Shown here: positions 39,601-51,824 of the stretch, piece after piece | How the letters are laid out: every line of letters begins with the position of its first letter | How positions within the stretch are numbered: position 1 is the first letter of the stretch | NCBI GenBank assembly: GCA_023653625.1 | Contig: CM042901.1 | Coordinates: forward strand, 13,089,833-13,153,832 | From: Triadica sebifera | Taxonomy: Eukaryota > Streptophyta > Magnoliopsida > Malpighiales > Euphorbiaceae | DNA length: 64,000 bases | Direction: 5' to 3' | Notes under the pieces: generated by a model | Databases searched by the model: none | What the model was told of the DNA's origin: nothing | The model's input: only the letters and a program-made list of their open reading frames with translations | Translations under genes and position numbers: made by a program

Positions 39601-39745
39601 CCAATGTCAATTGCCTTACCCTTAGCATTGTTTCCAAAGGTTACTTTACCTCCATCAATACTTTTGATTTCGTTGAAAAGTTCTTTGTCTCCGGTCATAT
39701 GCCTTGAGTATCCACTATCTACTAGCCAAACATTTTTGTTTATTG
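36693..39745 (-). pseudogene. Copia-2 pol: protease, integrase, RT, RNase H (near-complete, inactivated)
   Basis: Protease WLVDSGYSRHM at about 39,735-39,700. Integrase WLWHRRLGDTSM with CEPCQRGKQHK, LDLFG, SDYG and VVERKNRTL (catalytic Glu present, near 38,845). RT from WVFRNKLDEQG (about 38,060) through MDVKSAFLNGF and YGLKQAPRAWYERLS. The YVDD box reads YVDVGSTNE: against YVDDIIFxSINE of Copia-1, nine bases are missing, which removes the second Asp. RNase H residues at YSDADYAGS, STTEAEYVA, KCDNTS and HIDIRHHFIRD. Stops at about 36,927-36,960 replace Trp and Gln codons. Frameshifts occur near 37,400 and 38,320. Confidence 0.9.
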
Positions 39746-39839
39746 TGGACTTGAGGCATACCTATAGAATCACAATTCAAGTATTGTTTTTAGGTACCCA
39801 AATGAGCTTGGGTCCATGGGGGTTAGCACATGAAGGTTC

Positions 39840-41724
39840 CCAATGAGTCTTCCTTATCCAGCAATGTTTATTTATGTGATCAAATTTCATACAATAGTTA
39901 CATTGTTTAGCTCTAAACATGCTTTTTGATCTTACAATGCTTTTGAATGCCATGTTTCTATTAGGTAGAGTTTGAGAGCAATGTCATGCACAAACATGAT
40001 GACTTGGTGCTTTTCTAGGTCCATGCTTCTTGTACATAAAAGCATGATTAGCATTTTGAGGTTTCCTTCTTAGGCTTACCAACCCTTGATCATTCCTCTT
40101 ATGCATAGAAGGTTTAGTGTATGTTGTGCAATTAGCCCTTGGGGCTGTTACAACAAATGTGGAGATGTGGGGTTCACTTGACTTAACCAAAGTAGTCTTG
40201 TGAGATGAAGATGATGTACCCTTAAATCCTAGACCATGTCTAATTGAGGGTGGTCTTTGAGACACAATGAGAGTATCTAAACTCTCATTTCCCTTGTGAA
40301 ATTTTGAAATGGAGTTTCTAAGTTCCTTAACTTCATTTTTCAAAATATTGTTTTCTTTAAGCAAGGATTTAGTTGAGGGCCTTGAAGAGTATTCATCTAA
40401 TGATTTTTGAAGAGATTCATTAGATGATATAAGCTCAAAGTTCTCCTTTTCTAAAACGTCCATTTTGATTTTCATACTAGAAATGTTATTTTTATAAGTA
40501 TTGAATTTATTTCTATATTTCTCTAGTTCTAGATTTAATACTTCTATTAGGTTTTTCTCATCATCATCTTCACTATTACTATCATTATCACTACTATCAT
40601 TATTGAATGAGTATGAGTGAAGTGATCCTACCTTATCCGAGATATGATCCTCTATAGCCATGAAGCATAGGTTGACTTCTTCACTTTCATTGTCATCTTT
40701 TTCGCTTGAAGAGCTTTCATCATCCCATGTAGCTTTGTGGCCTTTCTCCCTATTGTCTCTTGGGTATTTGCTCTTGTGCTTCTTAAGCCTTGGACATTCT
40801 GGTTTAATATGTCATTTCTTCCCACATTCATAGTACTTTACTTCCTTTTTACTCCTTTGAGATTCATTCGAGGTCTGTTTAAAATTTCTTTGCTTGAATT
40901 TTCTAGAGTTTCCCATTCTCTTCTCAATAATTCTTTTCAGCCTTCTTGAGAGCATAACAATGTCCTCATTTGCATCATCACTCTTTTCTTCATCATCTTC
41001 AACTTCTTCTTGAGATTTTGAAGTAGAGGCTTTTTAGTGCTAAAGGTTTTCTTTTTTCTTGCTTGACTTCAAGCTCTCTATCTCTTTTCACTGCCATTTC
41101 ATGTGTTAGAAGTTTGCCAATACGCATAACAGTATTCATGATACTCATGTCTTCATTGGCCTCTTTTATACCAGCAACTCTTGAACCGTAATCTATGAGA
41201 GGAAGACTTCTCAGAATTTTGTTATTTACATCTTCCAAGCTCAGGTGTTTCCAAAGCTTTCTCATGCCATTTATTATGGCTAGAAGATGATTCGTCATGT
41301 CGGTGATTGACTCATTGGATTTCATCTTGAAGAGTTCATACTCTGAAGTAAGAAGTTGAATCTTCTTGGATTTTACTTGCTTTGTTCCTTCATGAAAGTT
41401 TTCCAATATTTTCCACATGCTATATGCAGTTGGACAATGTTATATCCTGCCACATTCTTCAATGGATAATGAGCTTGAGAGAATTGTCATTATCTTCTTG
41501 TTTTTGAAATTTGCTTTTCTTTAAGGCTCTGTCCAATCATCCCTTGACAGGATTTCTTCTTCACCATTAACTCCTCTTCTAGTTGGTGGTGTCCATTCTT
41601 TCCGAACACCATCCCAGACTTCAATTCCTTCACTATCCAGATATGTTTCCATCTGAAACTTCCAATGAGCATAATTTGCTCCATCAAAGTAAGACTTGAG
41701 ACTTTGGAATCCTTCATTGGCCAT
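39840..41724 (-). pseudogene. Copia-2 gag with zinc knuckles, degenerate
   Basis: Starts MANEGFQSLKSYFDGANYAH at 41724. The frame shifts after about 65 codons. The gag core is at 40999-41418 (ESITDMTNHLLAIINGMRKL) and a coiled-coil rich part at 39984-40661. The first zinc knuckle (near 40,800) has lost its first Cys (YYEC) and carries a stop in place of Gly. The second (CNYCMKFDHINKHC, near 39,900) is intact. Confidence 0.85.
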
Positions 41725-41783
41725 TTCTTGATCTTTGCTAGCGTTGTTTATGCTTAGATTCTAGACTAAGCTATGATACCAAT

Positions 41784-42972
41784 TGTTGCCTATAAATTGA
41801 ACCAAGAAGGAGGGTTGAATTGGTTATTAAAAATTCTTAACTTTTAAGTGCAGAAAGAAAAGGTAAGTAGAGTAGGGATAAGAAGATATCACACAAGAAT
41901 TTTTATAGAGGTTCGGGTGTTAACACACCCTACTCATTTCCCCAATCTCAATTGGGAGTTTCACTAACACACTAAGTGTTACAATGGAATTTTACAAACT
42001 CACTCCCAACTATGGTGTTTTTATCAATGGATCACACCTAACCCAGAAATCCCTTGTGTTTTAATGGCTCACACAATAAACCAATTCCTTGTGTTTTAAT
42101 GTCTCACACAAATAACCCTTACAAGTGTTCTACTCTTAATCCAATATACCCAAACTCACTTGAGTAGTAGATTACAAAGAGAAACACTCACAAATCTATA
42201 ATGCTCAGAAAATAATGAGCAAAAAGATTTTTTACAGAGAATTAATGTTTGTTTGAAAGTAGTAAATGCACAAAATGGCTACAACAAGATTTTGATTCGA
42301 AGTATTTGGTATGCTCTTGTTTTGGATTCATAAATGACTTGCATTTATACTTCCATAGAGAATTATAGCCGTTTGGTTGCATTTAATGCAAAAAATAGTC
42401 GTTGCACCAACTCTTAATTTCGCGTCTGACATGTTTCTCTTTTCCTCTTTCACGGTAATGAATATGTGTGTCACGGTCGTGAATGTTCTTCCAAGCTATG
42501 ACTTGAGTGGTGACTCTGGCTGTGAAGCATTCTAGAAGGATTTGAAGTGTTTGATCACAGGCGTGACATTATTCTTTTATGGGCATGAACATCCTTCCAA
42601 GCCGTGGTCCAAGTGGTAACTCTAGTCGTGAAGCTCTCTTGAGGAATTTTACATGTTTTATCACAGATGTGACTTTCTTTCACGGGCGTGATTGATATGA
42701 TCATTCACGGTTCCTATGATCCTTCATGGTCGTGAACTTTAAATATTGGGTAGTTGGCATTAAGCTTTATCACGGGCGTGACATACAAGGTCACGGGCAT
42801 GAACATGTTATTTCTTCAATTTTTGTCTTTTTAAGGTTAGTCTTCCATTCTCCATTCTTGTATCATGTTCCATACCCTGTTCAATAAACTTAGAAAACAA
42901 GTATGTTAAATACATTATTACTATTTTATTTGTTAGCTTCAAAATGACAGAAATACCCCTCAAGGTTCAACA
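41784..42972 (-). repeat. Copia-2 5' LTR (1189 bp)
   Basis: TGTTGCCTATAAATTGAACC to AAGGTTCAACA, followed by TSD ATGAG at 42973-42977. From 41983 on it is part of the first copy of a tandem duplication. Confidence 0.93.
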
Positions 42973-44529
42973 ATGAGTTCCTTGTCACTTGGAACTCCTA
43001 CAACATCATACAATCATCATCAAAACCTTACTCTCTCAAAACTTTCTAAACCCTAAACTCTCTCTCCTTCCATATAAGCTTTAAATAAGCTCAAAACCCC
43101 AACTTCCTTAAGAAAAGATGAAAGAGAAGAAGAAAATCATCTTACCTTTATACTTTTCTTTACTTGATCACAACCTTGGAGATTCTCTCTCTCCACTAAA
43201 CTTGTTTGTTCTTCCTCCTTCTTGCTCTTCCAAGTTTCTCTAAGACTTATAATGGAGTTTTACAAACTCACTCCCAACTATGGTGTTTCTATCAATGGAT
43301 CACACCTAACCCAGAAATCTCTTGTGTTTTAATGGCTCACACAATAAACCAATTCCTTGTGTTTTAATGTCTCACACAAATAACCCTTACAAGTGTTCTA
43401 CTCTTAATCCAATATACCCAAACTCACTTGAGTAGTAGATTACAAAGAGAAACACTCACAAATCTATAATGCTCAGAAAATAATGAGCAAAAAGATTTTT
43501 TACAGAGAATTAATGTTTGTTTGAAAGTAGTAAAGGAACAAAATGGCTACAACAAGATTTTGATTCGAAGTATTTGCTATGCTCTTGTTCTGGATTCATA
43601 AATGACTTGCATTTATACTTCCATAGAGAATTATAGCTGTTTGGTTGCATTTAATGCAAAAATAGTCGTTGCACTAACTCTTAATTTCGCATCTGACATG
43701 TTTCTCTTTTCCTATTTCACGGTAATGAATATGTGTGTCACAATCGTGAATGTTCTTCCAAGCCATGACTTAAGTGGTGACTCTGGCTGTGAAGCATTCT
43801 GGAATGATTTGAAGTGTTTGATCACAAGCGTGACATTATTCTTTTATGGACATGAACATCCTTCCAAGCCGTGGTCCAAGTGGTGACTCTGGCCGTGAAG
43901 CTCTCTTGAGGAATTTTACATGTTTTATCACAGGTGTGACTTTCTTTCACGGGCATGATTGATATGATCATTCACGGTTCATATGATCCTTCATGGTCGT
44001 GAACTTTAAATATTGGGTAGTTGGTGCTAAGCTTTATCACGGGCGTGACATACAAGGTCACGGGCATGTGCACGGGCATGAACATGTTATTTCTTCAATT
44101 TTTGTCTTTTTAAGGTTAGTCTTCCATTCTCCATTCTTGTATCATGTTCCATATCCTGTTCAATAAACTTAGAAAACAAGTATGTTAAATACATTATTGT
44201 TATTTTATTTGTTAGCTTCAAAATGACAGAAATACCCCTCAAGGTTCAACAATGAGTTCCTTGTCACTTGGAACTCCTACAACATCATACAATCATCATC
44301 AAAACCTTACTCTCTCAAAACTTTCTAAACCCTAAACTCTCTCTCCTTCCATATAAGCTTTAAATAAGCTCAAAACCCCAACTTCCTTAAGAAAAGATGA
44401 AAGAGAAGAAGAAAATCATCTTACCTTTACACTTTTCTTTACTTGATCACAACCTTGGAGATTCTCTCTCTCCACTAAACTTGTTTGTTCTTCCTCCTTC
44501 TTGCTCTTCCAAGTTTTTTTAAGACTCAT
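41983..44529. repeat. Tandem segmental duplication, about 1.27 kb, LTR plus flank
   Basis: 41983-43250 recurs at 43251-44529 with few changes. Each copy contains the last ~990 bp of the Copia-2 LTR, the TSD ATGAG and about 275 bp of the gypsy solo LTR (GAGTTCCTTGTCACTTGGAA onward). The second copy has an extra 12 bases (GTGCACGGGCAT type) near 44,065. It must postdate the Copia-2 insertion. The frame at 43602-43886 is only repeat sequence. Confidence 0.93.
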
Positions 44530-45033
44530 AGATCATGAAAATCACTTTGTCTTGTTCTTTTCCCTCTTTTCCCCTCCTTTCTCTCTACTAGAATTCAAGG
44601 TTGGTTATGGAGAATGGTGTGGGTGGCTGGCATGACTGGTTTGGTAAAAAAGAAATAAGGAGAAGAAGAAAAGGGAAAAAAAAAGGAAAAGACATAAAAG
44701 TCCTCATATGGGACCCACTTATTTAACCATGTCTTTGATAGTTAGCCTAATTATCATTTTATTCTTATTCCATCATTATATGGCTAGCCAACCCATATTT
44801 GATGTCCAAATTTAATATGTTAAATAGCAAACATCTCATTAAATCCTCAAAAATTTGACCTTTGCAGTAAATCACCTTCTTTAAGCTTTATAAATACTTT
44901 ATTAGGCAAATATCATAATTATTAGTCATCATCTTGATTAATTTTGATCAAAATCCGAATTTAAACTCTAGTCAGTCAAACGCATCAACTTCGCAATACG
45001 TGCAACTCAGTGCCTAAGTTGGCGGATATGACA

Positions 45034-45490
45034 TACATATTTGCTAGACTTAGAATGATATTTGATAAACATTGAGTTATGTTGATTGTGTGTGTTTTGT
45101 TAGATATTGTGGAGTAGTCAGTACGTATATTACCATAACTTAAGTTCTAAAATTCAGATTAAAGTATTATTTATTGGGTTTGAAACCTAAGACATATGGC
45201 TAAAATTTTCATAATAACATAAAATCTAATTTTGATTTTAACTATGCTTAATTGGGGCACAAATATTGGACCAAAAAACTATCCAAAACATTATAGGCAA
45301 TATTTTTTAATGAGCAGTCAGTATTTAACTAAGTATATCATTTGCTATAGAACTCCAAATTAAGTGATTGAAATTGTATATTAAAGTTAAGATCCATAGA
45401 TAAAATTCTTAGGAGATCTTAATAATTTAACTTTGATGGTAATAGGTCAAAAATTAAAATACAATACAGAGCATGAAATCTGCCAATAAC
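45034..45490 (+). repeat. Tekay-like 3' LTR, second part
   Basis: Resumes after the solo LTR with TACAT ATTTGCTAGACTTAG and matches 26785-27240 until about 45,480. The true LTR end beyond this is uncertain because the other copy is truncated. Confidence 0.75.
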
Positions 45491-45645
45491 ATGACATAAT
45501 TTAAGTTGATGGAGTTAATGTGTAAATTATATTGGACTTTGTTATTGAATTTTATAACGACAAAAATAAGTTTTAGAACACCTATTCTAAAACTAGAGTA
45601 TTGGATAGTTTGACATGTCAATCAGGTATCTATTTGTTACGTCGT

Positions 45646-45741
45646 GATGATACATTCATATTATACCGGTGATGATATATTTATTATGTCGGTGGTGACA
45701 CTCATATTATGCCGGTGATGATACACTTATATTATGCCGAT
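45646..45741. repeat. 23-25 bp minisatellite, four copies
   Basis: GATGATACATTCATATTATACCGGT-type units repeat at 45646, 45671, 45694 and 45717 without spacers. It may be the subrepeat block of the Tekay LTR end, but no second copy is available for comparison. Confidence 0.85.
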
Positions 45742-45744
45742 GAT

Positions 45745-46480
45745 AGTAATTATACATGCATACTACTATGTTTGGGTGGTAATTTTATTATATTTGGATT
45801 ATCAACCCCATTATCTTGATTATTTGTTTAGTCATAGGTGTTATAGATAAAATTACATTGAGAACAAAATGAAGAATATTATGTGTATGTTATATATGTC
45901 ATTTCCTTATACCTACAAAAGAATATGATAAAGTAAAGTATTTGTATAAGATTATTACATGATCCATATAGGTAGAGAAAGAATAAAAAAATTTAATAGT
46001 ATGAAACATATGTAAATAGTGTATAGTTGCATATTGCATGTAATATAATATATTGTCTTATTTATATGCACTACTAAACTTAGTGCTTAGTGCGTAAATT
46101 TCTCTCATATGGATATAACAAAGAATAGTTAAAGGATAGTGGAAAAATCTAACAGAGATTTAATCTAGTACAACAACTATATTCTGACACAATGGGTATT
46201 GTGTTTTTGTTTTTTTTTTAAATGTATTTCCTTTTATGATGTATGTGAACTAAACTCAGCTTTCAAGCAAAGATGAACATTTTTTTTATAAATAATACTT
46301 TTGTATATAAAGTATGTAATTATCTTTTTATCATAATATTATGATATGGTTGATTTTAGAAAAATAAATAAATATATATATATATATATATATTCAATTT
46401 ACTTTGATTTATAAATATTTTATTTGAAGAACTAACGTAACATCCATTTATCTATGCACTAGTTGCTAGGGTAAGAGAGT
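45745..46480. other. AT-rich DNA, no gene recognised
   Basis: Stop-dense sequence with a short (TA)n run at about 46374-46392. Nothing else can be supported. Confidence 0.6.
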
Positions 46481-46499
46481 GTTATACTAACTTAATAAT

Positions 46500-48362
46500 A
46501 TTTGTTTGCAACACGCATGTAGTTAAGATATTTTCTCTGTAATGAGCAACCCTTAATTGAAAGAATTCACTTATTATTTCTTCTAAATCTTCTAAGGTAC
46601 CAATGAATTCAACCTCAATAAATGATAACACATCAACAAGAGTGGTGAGCTGGTAAAATTGTAGCTTATTGTATTATGCTACTCGCATCCATCATTCTCT
46701 CAGACTACCAACAAATTTGATAGTAAATTCTTGTAGTACCTCTACAATTGTAGTTCCTTATTGAATCTTAATTTCCATCCAGGCATACATCTCAAACAAC
46801 CTTTTTCATCTTTGGTGTGGCAACACATCATCCATTATAAATTAAGGATCATTTGATACCTTAGGATTGTAAAATGATTCACTTATTGTATCTTCTAGAG
46901 GGTCATGATTCCTGAACGATAGGAGTTGAATCTTGAGCATGAGATTTTATTTGACTATATTGTATTATAGTAATAGCACTTGGACTTGCCATTCTTATGG
47001 ATGGAACCAATGAATCAAAATCTGAATGCTCAAAGAGAATCGAATATGATTTTGAGGAAGACTCTTTTTACATGTTAATATGATGGACTGGTTGAAGATT
47101 TTCTGTATAGGAAGATAAAAAGTTAGTGATCTAGTTGGGAGGTGTTGTTTGGACCATATACTGATAAGGATATTAGAAATCCTAAAAAGGATCTAAGGTT
47201 GACTATTTATCAGATCTTCTAGGTGTTGGTTCTAGTTCTAGATGAGGGGTTATGGAGGTAGATATGGTAGATTTTTTCTTTGGTGGCTTAGAGGATACAA
47301 TTTTAGCTCTTATTATTTTCTGAAAGTTTTCATGTTGAAGAAAGATTGTGCTTGTATTTGGTTTTGCTAAATATTTGGAACAATAGATTATGACAAAGGT
47401 TTTGTACTGATAAAAGCAAAAGGGTTGTAACATGCAACTTTTTTTCAATCTAAGAAAGTTATTTGAACTTTGTAATCTCTTCCTACATTTTCTACAAAAG
47501 AAACCCAAAAATTTGATGTTATATTATTTGCATTATTTTTTGATGTAGAGACAAGATTAACTTTTGTAATTTAAGTATGAACTCTTATTGCCAACTAAAT
47601 TTAGTATTGACACTGGTTGCCAACTGATTCATTTTTATTGACACTTGATCTGCTTTCGATCAATCTTTTCAAGTACTATATTTTGAGCAAGAGCATTATC
47701 TGTTTGTCAATTGAGGACATATTCACCAACAATAATTTCTCTTGGTCTGTCATGGACATCAAGACCAGGAGATTTAATCTATGAAGTCTTCTTAACCTGC
47801 TTATCTTGATCAATAGTTTCTTAGAGACGTGGAAAATCATGTTCCTATGGTTGGAACATGCATATAGCAGGAATAGAGATAGGATCTTATCATATATTAG
47901 TAATAGATCGAGAAACACAGGCTTCTAAATCCATTTTTATTGAGACTCATTATTTCTTATTTAAAAATATAAAAATGATAAATAATTTAAAATAACGTTA
48001 TTTTATATTATTAAACAAGTCAATCCATTTATAATATGACAATAAATAAATTATATACGAATTGCTAAAAATTAGCATGAATATTAATTGAATCAATACG
48101 ATGATACAAATATTAATTGAATTGACATGACATATATAGAGTTGTGGGGGTTCCTTGGATGGGGACTTGTGTGGTGAGATCTGGTGTTGTCTTCTTTTGC
48201 TAACATGTGCAAGAGGCGGAAGAGTTGGAGGTTTTGTTGACCATTGATCTTCTTCGAGGGAAAACTTGATATAATTTTCTTACCAAGAAAACCATGAGAA
48301 TCTGTTTGAACCTGCAACAAAGAGAATAAAGAAATTGTCTTTAAGAATTCTAGAATAGTCAC
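46500..48362 (-). pseudogene. Decayed minus-strand coding region, possibly a retroelement or pararetrovirus polyprotein
   Basis: Several open pieces on the same strand (48093-48362, 47676-47918, 47203-47508) are separated by stops, and peptide-like sequence continues to about 46,500. Visible bits include SKPPKKKSTISTS followed by LELEPTPRRSDK, a basic then Pro/Ser-rich linker, and a Gln/Asn-rich helical part near 47,700. It resembles a disordered linker and coiled-coil part of a polyprotein but I cannot name it. It is probably a transposon relic. Confidence 0.35.
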
Positions 48363-49300
48363 CTTATTTATTGAAAAGTTTATTAATGAATTAGATATCT
48401 ATAATGTGCAATTTTTATACCAGTGAGACTTAATTTAATGGTATATTGATACTAGTGTAATGATCATATATGGTATGGTATTGATATTATTTTAAAGATT
48501 AAGCTGTGAGAGTTCAAATTCCAATAACATTGCTATCTTTTTTTTTTTTAAATGCAAACAAAAACAAAAAAAAAATGTGTTTTTCCTGTAACTATATCAA
48601 TAGTGAAAACTGTAAACAAAAGCATAGCCAGCACTGCAAACGACATACCATCCAAGTAAGTTCGTTAATGCGTTTTTAATTCTATGGAAGCATCCAACTC
48701 ATTTGTTTCCTACCTTCCAATATTCCATCTTCTTATTCTTTCATATAAATTGGGAATAAAACCATAACTAATTATACATTATTATGAGTACAAACAAATT
48801 TATGATCATCATTGTGATATTATGCAAGGGGAAATAGTATATGACAAAAAAGGATTCCAGTAGCTAGTAATCACATGCAGGCTTGTGTGTTCTGACTATG
48901 CAACTTTAAAAATGAGAGACTCCATTATTTATGTTCTTTTGGCCGGCTGGAGGATGGGAATGCTCAACCTTTTCTTATTTCACAATGCTCGCATGGAGGG
49001 ACACGTGGCCTTAATCCAAACTCTTCTTCCACATAAAAAGTCAAAACAAAATCTTACATAACTTCTTCGTCGGGAATCACTTTTCTTCAATGCAAACATT
49101 CACTCGTGCACCATAGTTCTCTGAATACTATCTCCAACAAAATAATTATGCTCTTCAGATCTCTTCAGCTACCTCAGATAATGCTTCTTATTGTTATAAT
49201 AGAACTATACACTTTCACCTTTCGAAATTGCCCACAAAAGCAGCTACAGTAGCATGACTAGGTAATTAACAGCATTCGGTCTTCAAAATATTGGGCTTCA
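48363..49300. other. Intergenic DNA with a possible SINE-like remnant
   Basis: At about 48,420-48,552 a weak tRNA-like B-box (GAGTTCAAATTCC, about 48,512) is followed by a run of T. A credible A-box at the normal distance is not evident. The rest is unremarkable; the right end should belong to the 3' flank of the next minus-strand gene. Confidence 0.35.
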
Positions 49301-49727
49301 CAACATAATCAACAAATGAAAGTTCAGGTCCCTTCTATTTTCATTTGTTCAACAAATTTACGGCTTAAACCAGTAAGAATCTTCAGTGTTCTCGAATTTC
49401 TAACATTGCCATCAACGCCCCAACCCATGATAAATAGATCAAATTCCATTTGCACTGAAGATAACGGGAAAATGAAAAAACATCTGGCGCCAATTGGATT
49501 CTTGTCGTCAATGAATTGATTAGACTGGCAAAACAAAGGGAGGATCAATGGATGGAAAATGTTAAAATGGTCCAACACTCAGCTGGCCATAGGATATAAC
49601 AAAAAGCAAACGAGGATACAACCTATCCTAGCTTGATGTGTACAAAATTGGACAGGAAAACTGCAATTCCAAAAGCAGAGCGGATGTCAAATTCAGACAC
49701 ATGTTGAATTATGCTACCGCACAGATT

Positions 49728-50880
49728 CTAATTCCATGGACTTGGCTGCCGAGCATCTCGAAAAGCAGAAGTGCCACCAGATGCTGCTGGGGAAGGAGAG
49801 GATGCAATGTAACTTGTTCCTGATACAGATACTGTAGGTGGGTTTGCCGCAGCACCTTGGTGCCCTATTGGAGCAAAGCGAGATGGGCTACCAGTTGCCA
49901 AACTTGTTCGAGATGCAACCTGCAAATAATTACGATAATGAAATATGAATAGTACACCTTGGATCAATATAAATTGCTAAATGAAAGGCAATAGTATCTA
50001 AATAAGCTCTGAGCAAATGGATTGAAAGTCTATTGAACATGTGGTTGAGAAAACCCCTCAAATCTAGATTAACTGAAGGCCAAAACCATAAAACTATCAA
50101 CATGGTTAAAAGTTCACTTAAATATGAAAACTTACAGAAATTAAAATTAAACTGGAACATGATACACATAACACTAGAATTAAATAAACTGCAGGCGTTA
50201 CCACATTGTTCTGAATGTATGGAGGCTTTCTTAGAGGAGATTCTGATGATGGAGAAGTACTGCTCATCCTAAGCATATGTCGAGAATGACTGTTCTGATT
50301 TGGAACATCTTCATTTTCTCCCCCTTCCACATCACCACCAGCATTTGCCTCTGAGCCCATCCTAGGAGTAGCTTGCCTACTCATTGACCCAGAATCATTT
50401 GGGACATCCACTTGAAGAGGAACATTTGAGCGATTAGCCAAGATATTTCGTCTCTTTAATTCCTCCTCCACATTCAATATCTGTCAAGTACCACAAATAA
50501 TCCCAGGTTCTTCAGAATCTTTGAAAAGGAGTCGCATTGCAGAATATTAAAAAATAAATAAATAAAACAACACCACCACCAACAACAACAATTCAACATT
50601 AACAATTCAATAATCTATAACCAATGGCACATAAGAAAAGGGTAAGGCAACAAGCTTACCTGCTTGAGCACTTGTACCAGATTATGCTTCTTCTGGTTCA
50701 AAACTTCTAACTTCTCCTCAACTTCCTTTTTCCTTTTCTCTCTATCATTCATCGCATCAGCTATGCCACCGGACTAAGAAATTCATTGAGAAAGAAGAAG
50801 AAGAAGAAGTATTAATCAATAAATAGGCATAACTCATAAAAGCATACAACAAATATAAAGCTATTATAATGAAGATGAAA

Positions 50881-50915
<35 letters not shown>

Positions 50916-51572
50916 ATCATCAAGAAGAGGGAATATGAATTTAAGCACATTATTTCCTGCAGCAAATCATAAGTCTCCTACACTATTTTATAGTTCCGAT
51001 CCTAAATGGCTTATGCATTTTGATAACAGATTATTTATAAAAAATATATATATAGAAAAGTTAAGACGTGAAGATCAAATTAAACAAATTATTTTCCAAT
51101 TAAATACCTCCGTGTTAGGGTTAGTTGACGCATCCTGTTTTTCTAGCTTCAAATCTTGCAAATTCTCATTTGCCTCATGGCCCTCATCACCAACTTTCTC
51201 AGCAACCTCAGGCTTCTTACCAGCCGGAGACGAATTAGACACGTCAGAAGGCTTCAATGAGGCCGAGCACTGACCAACGTCCAATCCTCCCTGATCTTTA
51301 CAAGATGCAACGATGGAGGTGCCTTCACCTCCACGATTAGTTTCATTGTCCAACTTCAATTGAAAGTCAATTGCAGTGGCCTTGTCCTTTGAATTAGGGT
51401 TTGGAGAGGCAACAGCAACTGCGGAGGAGCGGAGGCGAGAAAGGGCTTTGGAACGGCGATGCAACAAGGACTTGAATTCTTTGAGAGAGATTTTCCTGCT
51501 AGGCATTAGCCATCGGCGAGGTACATCTGGGACTCTGTGCAGATTCCCTCTGTAGAGCGAAATGGCCACCAT
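49728..51572 (-). CDS. Conserved plant protein of unknown function, four exons, 349 aa
   Basis: Exons: 51572-51108, 50773-50660, 50480-50202 and 49919-49728, all phase 0 with GT-AG introns. Joined length is 155+38+93+63 residues. The start at 51572 sits in AAAAATGGTG, with N-terminus MVAISLYRGNLHRVPDVPRR, a motif I associate with a conserved plant family that has no clear function. A basic stretch KEFKSLLHRRSKALSRL follows. Residues about 160-207 are a charged coiled coil spanning exons 2 and 3 (REKRKKEVEEKLEVLNQKKH). The C-terminal half is Ser/Pro/Asn-rich and probably disordered (SPSRFAPIGHQG, SGTSYIASSPSPAASGG) and ends RQPSPWN. No membrane segment. Intact by eye. Confidence 0.85.
50884..50913. 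repeat. (TA)n microsatellite in intron 1 of the 349-aa gene
   Basis: About 15 TA dinucleotides inside the first intron (50774-51107). Confidence 0.9.
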
Positions 51573-51720
51573 TTTTTTTTTCTTTTTGGGTGAATTTTCC
51601 TTTTCGATTGCGTATTTAGAATCAGATCATAACAAAGGTTGCCATTGCCTGATATTCTTTGTTCGGAGAGTAACTGTGAAATTTCATTAGACGTCTCGTA
51701 CATATGGTGTTCACGGTGAG
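51573..51720 (-). promoter_or_regulatory. Probable 5' UTR / proximal promoter of the 349-aa gene
   Basis: Less AT-rich than the DNA to its right, with a poly-A run just before the ATG on the minus strand. No clear TATA box. Beyond about 51,720 the sequence becomes transposon-like, so the intact upstream region may be short. Confidence 0.35.
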
Positions 51721-51824
51721 TCCAATAAATTTTCCATATTATTTTGAAAATTCAGATATTTATAAATTTAAATTTTGTATTGTATTGAAAATAAAAAATC
51801 TTCATATTGTATTGTCTTGAAAAT

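Larger units (their letters stand above)
33051..42972 (-). mobile_element. Copia-2: full-length Sirevirus-type Ty1/copia retrotransposon (9.92 kb)
   Basis: Complete structure on the minus strand: 5' LTR 42972-41784, primer site TTGGTATCATAGC next to 41783 (one mismatch to the tRNA-iMet type), gag, protease, integrase, RT, RNase H, a spacer with palindromic repeats, a 3' extra ORF with its own TATA box, polypurine tract (complement of ATCTCCCCCTTTTT at 34237) and 3' LTR 34236-33051. Lineage SIRE/Maximus is inferred from RT/RNase H wording and the extra 3' ORF. Several stops and a deletion in the RT active site make it non-autonomous. The LTRs differ at many sites, so the insertion is not recent. 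Confidence 0.93.
31287..45033 (-). mobile_element. Solo gypsy-type LTR, TSD TACAT, itself split by Copia-2
   Basis: Starts TGTAACACCTCCTCACCC at 31287 and ends GGCGGATATGACA at 45033. TACAT flanks it on both sides (31282-31286 and 45034-45038). The interrupted host sequence is continuous in the other Tekay LTR near 26,790. Its own sequence is 31287-33045 plus 42978-43250 and 44530-45033; the rest is Copia-2 and a later duplication. Motifs such as GCGAAAGGAAATTTTCACGC and CTTAGTGGTGCA are shared with the solo LTR at 59898-62876, also on the minus strand. The two are related. Confidence 0.85.

Noticed and set aside
49316..50272. Plus-strand frames around the 349-aa gene
   Set aside because: Antisense shadows of the 3' UTR, exon 4 and intron 3 of the minus-strand gene.
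50757..50948. 63-codon frame with Tyr-Ile run
   Set aside because: Intron sequence of the 349-aa gene containing a (TA)n tract.
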